The position numbers and the translations under genes are program-made. Below, piece by piece: positions 60,081 through 64,000 of a DNA stretch of 64,000 nt; position 1 is the first letter of the stretch, and each line of letters begins with the position of its first letter. The stretch spans positions 2,728,001-2,792,000 of the forward strand of contig CP043652.1 of NCBI GenBank assembly GCA_014218215.1, read 5' to 3'. This stretch comes from Geodermatophilaceae bacterium NBWT11. Its GTDB lineage: Bacteria > Actinomycetota > Actinomycetes > Mycobacteriales > Geodermatophilaceae. Under the pieces are notes generated by a model. That model was not told where the DNA came from, did no database searches, and worked only from the letters and a program-made list of their open reading frames with translations.

Positions 60081-60575
60081 TCAGTGCTTGTTCGAGGCCT
60101 GCTTGGCGCGCTCGAAGGACGCGGTGATCTCGGCTTCCGCCTCGACGATGCCGACCCAGTCGGCACCCTCGACGCTCTTGCCGGGCTCGAGGTCCTTGTA
60201 GGTCTCGAAGAAGTGCTGGATCTCCAGCCGGTCGAACTCCGACACGTCGGTGATGTCCTTGAGGTGGGCCATCCGGGGGTCGGTGGCCGGCACGGTGAGG
60301 ACCTTGTCGTCCCCACCCGCCTCGTCGGTCATCCGGAACATGCCGATGGCACGACAGGTGATGAGGCACCCGGGGAAGGTCGGCTCCTCCAGGAGCACGA
60401 GGGCGTCGAGGGGGTCACCGTCCTGCCCGAGGGTCGCCTCGATGTACCCGTAGTCCGCCGGGTACCGCGTCGAGGTGAACAACATCCGGTCCAGCCGGAT
60501 GCGTCCAGTGGCGTGGTCCAGCTCGTACTTGTTCCGCTGGCCCTTGGGGATCTCTACCGTCACGTCGAACTGCAC
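60081..60575 (-). CDS. ppa: inorganic pyrophosphatase
   Basis: A 164-residue family I pyrophosphatase hydrolysing PPi to phosphate. The signature DGDPLDALV with three aspartates is present, along with [14 protein letters not shown] and [15 protein letters not shown] 60575 ([12 protein letters not shown]) gives the standard start. The divergent carboxypeptidase gene begins only 7 bp away, so both likely have leaderless or very short-leader transcripts. Confidence 0.95.
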   Translation of the reverse strand: MQFDVTVEIPKGQRNKYELDHATGRIRLDRMLFTSTRYPADYGYIEATLGQDGDPLDALVLLEEPTFPGCLITCRAIGMFRMTDEAGGDDKVLTVPATDPRMAHLKDITDVSEFDRLEIQHFFETYKDLEPGKSVEGADWVGIVEAEAEITASFERAKQASNKH

Positions 60576-60582
60576 CGACGTA

Positions 60583-62070
60583 GTGTGGCCCACGCCGGCC
60601 GGACGTGGGTCGCCGGAGGTCCGAATCTGCCCGGGAGGGGTCATCGCGCGCACTCCCCGAGGCCCCGGGAAGACCCCTCCGCGCTGGCGCCGCCGGATCT
60701 GGCAGGCCCTCGTGGCGGTGTGCCTGGCCCTCGTCGTGGTCGCCGGTGCGGTGCTGGTGGCGATCAACGTGGGCTCCGACGCCGACCCCGACACGGTGGC
60801 CGCCGTCCCCTCCGACGCCGAGGCCGTGCCCGACGCCGTCCTGCCCGACCTGGACGAGCCGGCCCCGGTGCTGGCCGCGCTCACCGGCCCCGCCCCCGAC
60901 CCGGCGGCGGTGGCGGCCGTCCTGGCGCCGCTGCTGGCCGCGCCGGCCCTCGGCACCGGGCTGTCCGCTGAGGTCGTCGACGCCGCCACCGGGCAGGTGC
61001 TGCTCGACGTCGACGCCGCCGCCCCCGGGACACCGGCGTCCACGGCCAAGCTGCTCACCGGGCTGGCCGCGCTCACCACCCTGGGCCCGGGGGCCACCGT
61101 GCCCACCACCGTCGTCGCCGGCGCCGTCCCGGGGCAGGTGGTGCTGGTCGGCGGTGGTGACCCGACGCTGTCCACCACCGCCCCGTCGCTGAGCTACCCG
61201 GGCGCACCCACCGTCGCCGAGCTCGCCGGGCAGGTGCAGACCGCGCTGGCCGGGGTCCCGGTGACCTCGGTCGTCGTGGACGACTCGCTGTTCGTCGGGC
61301 CGCTCACCGCGAGCGGCTGGGGCAGCGAGGACGCGCCCTCGACCTACGCCGCGCCGGTCACCGCCACTGCCGTGGACGGCGCCCGGCGCACTCCCGGGCA
61401 GTCCCCGCGCAGCGGCCAGCCCGGCACCGACGCCGGCACGGCGCTGGCCGCGGCACTCGGCGCACCCGGCGCCACGGTCACGCTGGGGACGGCGCCGGCC
61501 GGTGCCGCGGTGCTCGGCCAGGTGCGGTCCGCCCCGGTCGAGCAGCTGGTCGAGCAGGCGCTCACCGCCTCGGACAACCTGCTCGCCGACACCCTCGCCC
61601 GGCAGGTCGCGCTGGCCACCGGCGCCGAGGCCAGCTTCACCGGCGCCGCCCAGGCCGTGGCGGACGCCGTCTCCGCGGCCGGGTTCGACACCACGGGGTT
61701 GTCCCTGTCCGACGGTAGCGGGCTCTCGGGGGAGGACCTGGTGCCGGCGCGCCTGCTGGTCGACGTGCTGGAGGCCGGGGCCGACGGGTCGGTGCCAGGG
61801 GCCGCGACGCTGCTGTCCGGGCTCCCGATCGCGGGCTACACCGGCACGCTCGCCGACCGCGCAGACGCCGACCCGGCGACCGAGCCCGGCGCGGTCCGGG
61901 CCAAGACCGGCACGCTGTCCACCACGAGCGCGCTGGCCGGCACCGTGGTCACCCTCGACGGGCGGCTGCTGGTCTTCGCCGTCCTGGCCGACGGCACCCC
62001 TGGCAACGTCATCGCTGCCGAGGCCGCCCTGGACGCCGTCGCCGGCGCCCTCGCCTCGTGCGGCTGCTGA
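60583..62070 (+). CDS. dacB: D-alanyl-D-alanine carboxypeptidase (PBP4/DacB type)
   Basis: A 495-residue membrane-anchored peptidoglycan hydrolase. A TM helix lies at about residues 37-60 ([20 protein letters not shown]). The penicillin-binding motifs are in order: STAK (Ser153, Lys156), SDN (Ser330) and KTG (Lys441). The class C PBP layout with a long insert between the first two fits DacB/PBP4. The start is uncertain: GTG 60583 is the only standard in-frame start upstream of the TM helix, yet GGGAGG occurs at 60632-60640 without a standard start codon after it. Confidence 0.85.
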   Translation: MWPTPAGRGSPEVRICPGGVIARTPRGPGKTPPRWRRRIWQALVAVCLALVVVAGAVLVAINVGSDADPDTVAAVPSDAEAVPDAVLPDLDEPAPVLAALTGPAPDPAAVAAVLAPLLAAPALGTGLSAEVVDAATGQVLLDVDAAAPGTPASTAKLLTGLAALTTLGPGATVPTTVVAGAVPGQVVLVGGGDPTLSTTAPSLSYPGAPTVAELAGQVQTALAGVPVTSVVVDDSLFVGPLTASGWGSEDAPSTYAAPVTATAVDGARRTPGQSPRSGQPGTDAGTALAAALGAPGATVTLGTAPAGAAVLGQVRSAPVEQLVEQALTASDNLLADTLARQVALATGAEASFTGAAQAVADAVSAAGFDTTGLSLSDGSGLSGEDLVPARLLVDVLEAGADGSVPGAATLLSGLPIAGYTGTLADRADADPATEPGAVRAKTGTLSTTSALAGTVVTLDGRLLVFAVLADGTPGNVIAAEAALDAVAGALASCGC

Positions 62071-62091
62071 GACCCCCTCCCGCCCGCCTGC

Positions 62092-62183
62092 GGCGTCGAT
62101 CAGCTCCGACGACGAACGTGCGTCCTCCTCCACCGGCGTCGGTGGAGGAGGACGCACAGTGGTCGTCCCAGCTGATCGACGCC
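62092..62183. repeat. long composite inverted repeat (92 bp)
   Basis: Outer arms GGCGTCGATCAGCT (62092-62105) and AGCTGATCGACGCC (62170-62183); a middle pair GACGAC (62108-62113) with GTCGTC (62162-62167); and an inner 17-bp stem (62118-62134 with 62141-62157, containing GTCCTCCTCCACC) around GGCGTC. It sits between dacB and the metalloprotease on the same strand. It would fold into a very stable hairpin or cruciform; a terminator, or a remnant or copy of a small palindromic repeat element. Confidence 0.75.
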
Positions 62184-62206
62184 GGGGCGGGGGGCGGGTC
62201 CCGCCG

Positions 62207-62212
62207 TACATT
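62207..62212 (+). promoter_or_regulatory. -10 box for leaderless metalloprotease gene
   Basis: TACATT, 6 nt, ATG 62219. Confidence 0.55.
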
Positions 62213-62218
62213 CGGGCG

Positions 62219-63304
62219 ATGAGCAGCTCCCTGGTCGACTGGGCCCTGGCCAACCGGACCGCGAAGCGGCTGGTCAACGCCGGTCCGGTCACCACCCGCG
62301 AGGAGGCTGCCGCGGTGGTCGCCGAGCTGCACGAGTGCGCCGCGGCCGCCGTCGCGCACGTGCAGGCGCTCACCGGGCTCAGCCCGGCCCCCGGGGCCCC
62401 GACGCCGACGGTCGCCGTGGTCGACCGGCCGGGCTGGGTGCGGGCGAACACCGCGGGCATGGCGGCGCTGCTCGACCCGCTGACCGAGGCGCTGCAGGAG
62501 AAGACCGGCTCGAAGCCCGGTGCGATCGCCCAGGCCGTGGGCAGCCGGGCCACCGGGCTGCAGGCCGGCGGGGTGCTGGCGTTCGTGTCCTCCAAGGTGC
62601 TGGGGCAGTACGAGGTGTTCGGCTCCGGCGGCCGGCTGCTGCTGGTGGCGCCGAACATCGTCGAGGCCGAGCGCAAGCTGCGGGTCGACCCCTACGACTT
62701 CCGCCTGTGGGTCTGCCTGCACGAGGTCACCCACCAGCTGCAGTTCACCGCAGTCCCCTGGTTGACCCCGTACCTGGAGAGCCAGATCGAGGCCTTCGTC
62801 GAGGTCAGCGACCTCGACCCGACCGTGCTGCGCGAGCGGCTGCGCGACGTGGTGTCCAGCCTGTCCGACGCGGTGCGCGGCAAGCCGGTGGAGGGCGACG
62901 CCCCCGGCGGGCTGATGGCGCTGATCGCCGACCCCGCGCAGCAGGAGGTCATGGACCGGGTCACCGCGGTCATGAGCCTGGTCGAGGGGCACGCCGAGTT
63001 CGTGATGGACGGCGTCGGCCCCGACGTGCTGCCCACCGTGGCCACCCTGCGCAAGCGGTTCAGCCAGCGCCGGAAGGGCACCGGCCCGGTCGACCGCGTG
63101 CTGCGCCGGCTGCTGGGGCTGGAGCAGAAGATGCAGCAGTACGCCGACGGCCGGCACTTCGTCGCCGGGGTGGTCGACCTGGTCGGCATGGAGGCCTTCA
63201 ACACCGTCTGGACCGGGCCGGAGACGCTCCCGCTCAAGGACGAGCTGACCCACCCCGAGCGCTGGGTCGAGCGCGTGCTGCACCGCCCCGCCGTCACCGT
63301 CTGA
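62219..63304 (+). CDS. zinc-dependent metalloprotease (coenzyme F420 biosynthesis-associated family)
   Basis: A 361-residue protein of the actinobacterial putative-hydrolase/zinc-metalloprotease family placed beside tilS in many genomes. The zinc motif is HEVTHQLQF (His168, Glu169, His172), with a later [10 protein letters not shown] that may supply the third ligand. Residues 1-30 are [20 protein letters not shown]. No signal peptide. The physiological substrate is unknown. The tilS GTG lies 7 bp downstream. Confidence 0.85.
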   Translation: MSSSLVDWALANRTAKRLVNAGPVTTREEAAAVVAELHECAAAAVAHVQALTGLSPAPGAPTPTVAVVDRPGWVRANTAGMAALLDPLTEALQEKTGSKPGAIAQAVGSRATGLQAGGVLAFVSSKVLGQYEVFGSGGRLLLVAPNIVEAERKLRVDPYDFRLWVCLHEVTHQLQFTAVPWLTPYLESQIEAFVEVSDLDPTVLRERLRDVVSSLSDAVRGKPVEGDAPGGLMALIADPAQQEVMDRVTAVMSLVEGHAEFVMDGVGPDVLPTVATLRKRFSQRRKGTGPVDRVLRRLLGLEQKMQQYADGRHFVAGVVDLVGMEAFNTVWTGPETLPLKDELTHPERWVERVLHRPAVTV

Positions 63305-63311
63305 CACGCCG

Positions 63312-64000
63312 GTGGGTCCCGACCCGGCGGTCGCCGCGGTCCGCAGCGCGGTGCGCCCCGGGCTGGCCGACGGTCCGGTGCTGGTGGCCTGCAGCGGGGG
63401 AGCGGACTCCCTCGCGCTGGCCGCGGCGGTGGCGTTCGAGGCGCCGCGGGCCGGGTGCGCGGCCGGGGCGGTCACCGTCGACCACGGGCTGCAGCCGGGG
63501 TCGGCCGACCAGGCGGCCCGGACGGCGGAGCAGCTGCGCGCCCTGGGTCTGACCCCGGTGCACGTCGTCCGGGTCGAGGTCGGCACGGACGGCGGCCCGG
63601 AGGGTGCGGCCCGCGACGCCCGGTACGCCGCACTGCGCACGGTCGCCGCCGGGCACGGTGCCCGGATCGCGCTGGGCCACACCCGCGACGACCAGGCCGA
63701 GACCGTGCTGCTCGGGCTGGGCCGGGGGAGCGGTCCGCGGTCGCTGGCCGGGATGACCGAACGCCGCGACGTGTTCTGGCGCCCGCTGCTGGGCGTCGAC
63801 CGGGCCACCACGGTGCGGGCCTGCGCCGCCCAGGGGCTCACCGTGTGGGAGGACCCGTGGAACACCGACCCGGCCTACACCCGGGTCCGGCTGCGCACCG
63901 AGGTGCTGCCGCTGCTGGAGGAGGTGCTCGGCGGCGGGGTGGCCGCCGCACTGGCCCGCACCGCCGCGATGGTGCGGGAGGACGTCGACGCCCTCGACGC
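63312..64000 (+). CDS. tilS: tRNA(Ile)-lysidine synthase (5' part)
   Basis: 229 codons are in the window; the gene continues off the right edge. The N-type ATP pyrophosphatase loop [12 protein letters not shown] is at about residues 26-37, then [30 protein letters not shown] and WEDPWNTDP, all typical of TilS, which converts the wobble C of tRNA-Ile(CAU) to lysidine. GTG 63312 directly follows the metalloprotease gene. There is no ATG near the start. Confidence 0.92.
   Translation, partial: MGPDPAVAAVRSAVRPGLADGPVLVACSGGADSLALAAAVAFEAPRAGCAAGAVTVDHGLQPGSADQAARTAEQLRALGLTPVHVVRVEVGTDGGPEGAARDARYAALRTVAAGHGARIALGHTRDDQAETVLLGLGRGSGPRSLAGMTERRDVFWRPLLGVDRATTVRACAAQGLTVWEDPWNTDPAYTRVRLRTEVLPLLEEVLGGGVAAALARTAAMVREDVDALD

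Overview
The window is very GC-rich, tightly packed actinobacterial chromosome. GTG starts, 4-base GTGA/ATGA gene overlaps and TANNNT boxes placed 6-7 nt before start codons (leaderless mRNAs) are common. The gene order ssd-tadA-tadB-tadC-DUF4244-tadE-(Rv3654c-like)-helicase-topA-tmk-holB matches the mycobacterial Rv3660c-Rv3644c neighbourhood. Together with the class F sortase/DUF4331 cluster and the base composition, this suggests a Geodermatophilaceae-like organism (Blastococcus, Modestobacter or Geodermatophilus type). The genus is inference; the phylum is secure.

Layout. 1-5.5 kb: HemK-like methyltransferase, zinc-ribbon protein, thioredoxin-reductase-like flavoprotein, a divergent operon of two SMR transporters plus a TetR regulator, and an acyl-CoA synthetase. 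5.5-11.9 kb: a surface/metal cluster (structured leader, secreted DUF4331 protein, class F sortase, TPR protein, NicO-type Ni/Co exporter, His-rich protein). 11.9-15.9 kb: acyl-CoA dehydrogenase, cyclase and CoA ligase. 16-22.1 kb: cobalamin genes (B12 riboswitch-cobN, FKBP lipoprotein, and the convergent cobC-like/cobU/cobS operon). 22.2-28.1 kb: degenerate Fic protein, aldo/keto reductase, argG with an ARG box, a two-component system and a HAD-IB hydrolase. 28.3-45.9 kb: the Tad pilus locus, split by a mobile element. 45.9-64 kb: helicase, WXG100-like/DUF1023 pair, topA, two methyltransferases, tmk, holB, tRNA-Thr(CGT), RibD-like reductase, DHPS-like protein, nitronate monooxygenase, ppa, a DacB-type carboxypeptidase, a zinc metalloprotease and the start of tilS.

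The most notable object is a 12.8-kb integrated element (30139-42993) inside the Tad secretion ATPase gene tadA. Both ends carry the 10-bp core GGGGCCGAGG, and removing the insert restores an in-frame 380-codon tadA. All of its genes lie on the minus strand: a large serine integrase, a co-transcribed degenerate recombinase-like protein, small accessory genes, a protein with a CxNPAGxGT...CxxHGG zinc motif seen in phage small-terminase-type proteins, a prim-pol/ATPase replication protein beside an iteron cluster (13 copies of GTTGACGR), a single-chain nuclease-methylase-specificity protein, an HTH protein and a two-TM protein. There are no capsid or conjugation genes, so it looks like a phage satellite or a small mobilizable island. 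The attachment site lies within the 3' end of the integrase gene, so integration replaces the integrase C-terminus (14 residues in the predicted circle, 35 antisense-tadA residues when integrated) and at the same time breaks tadA.
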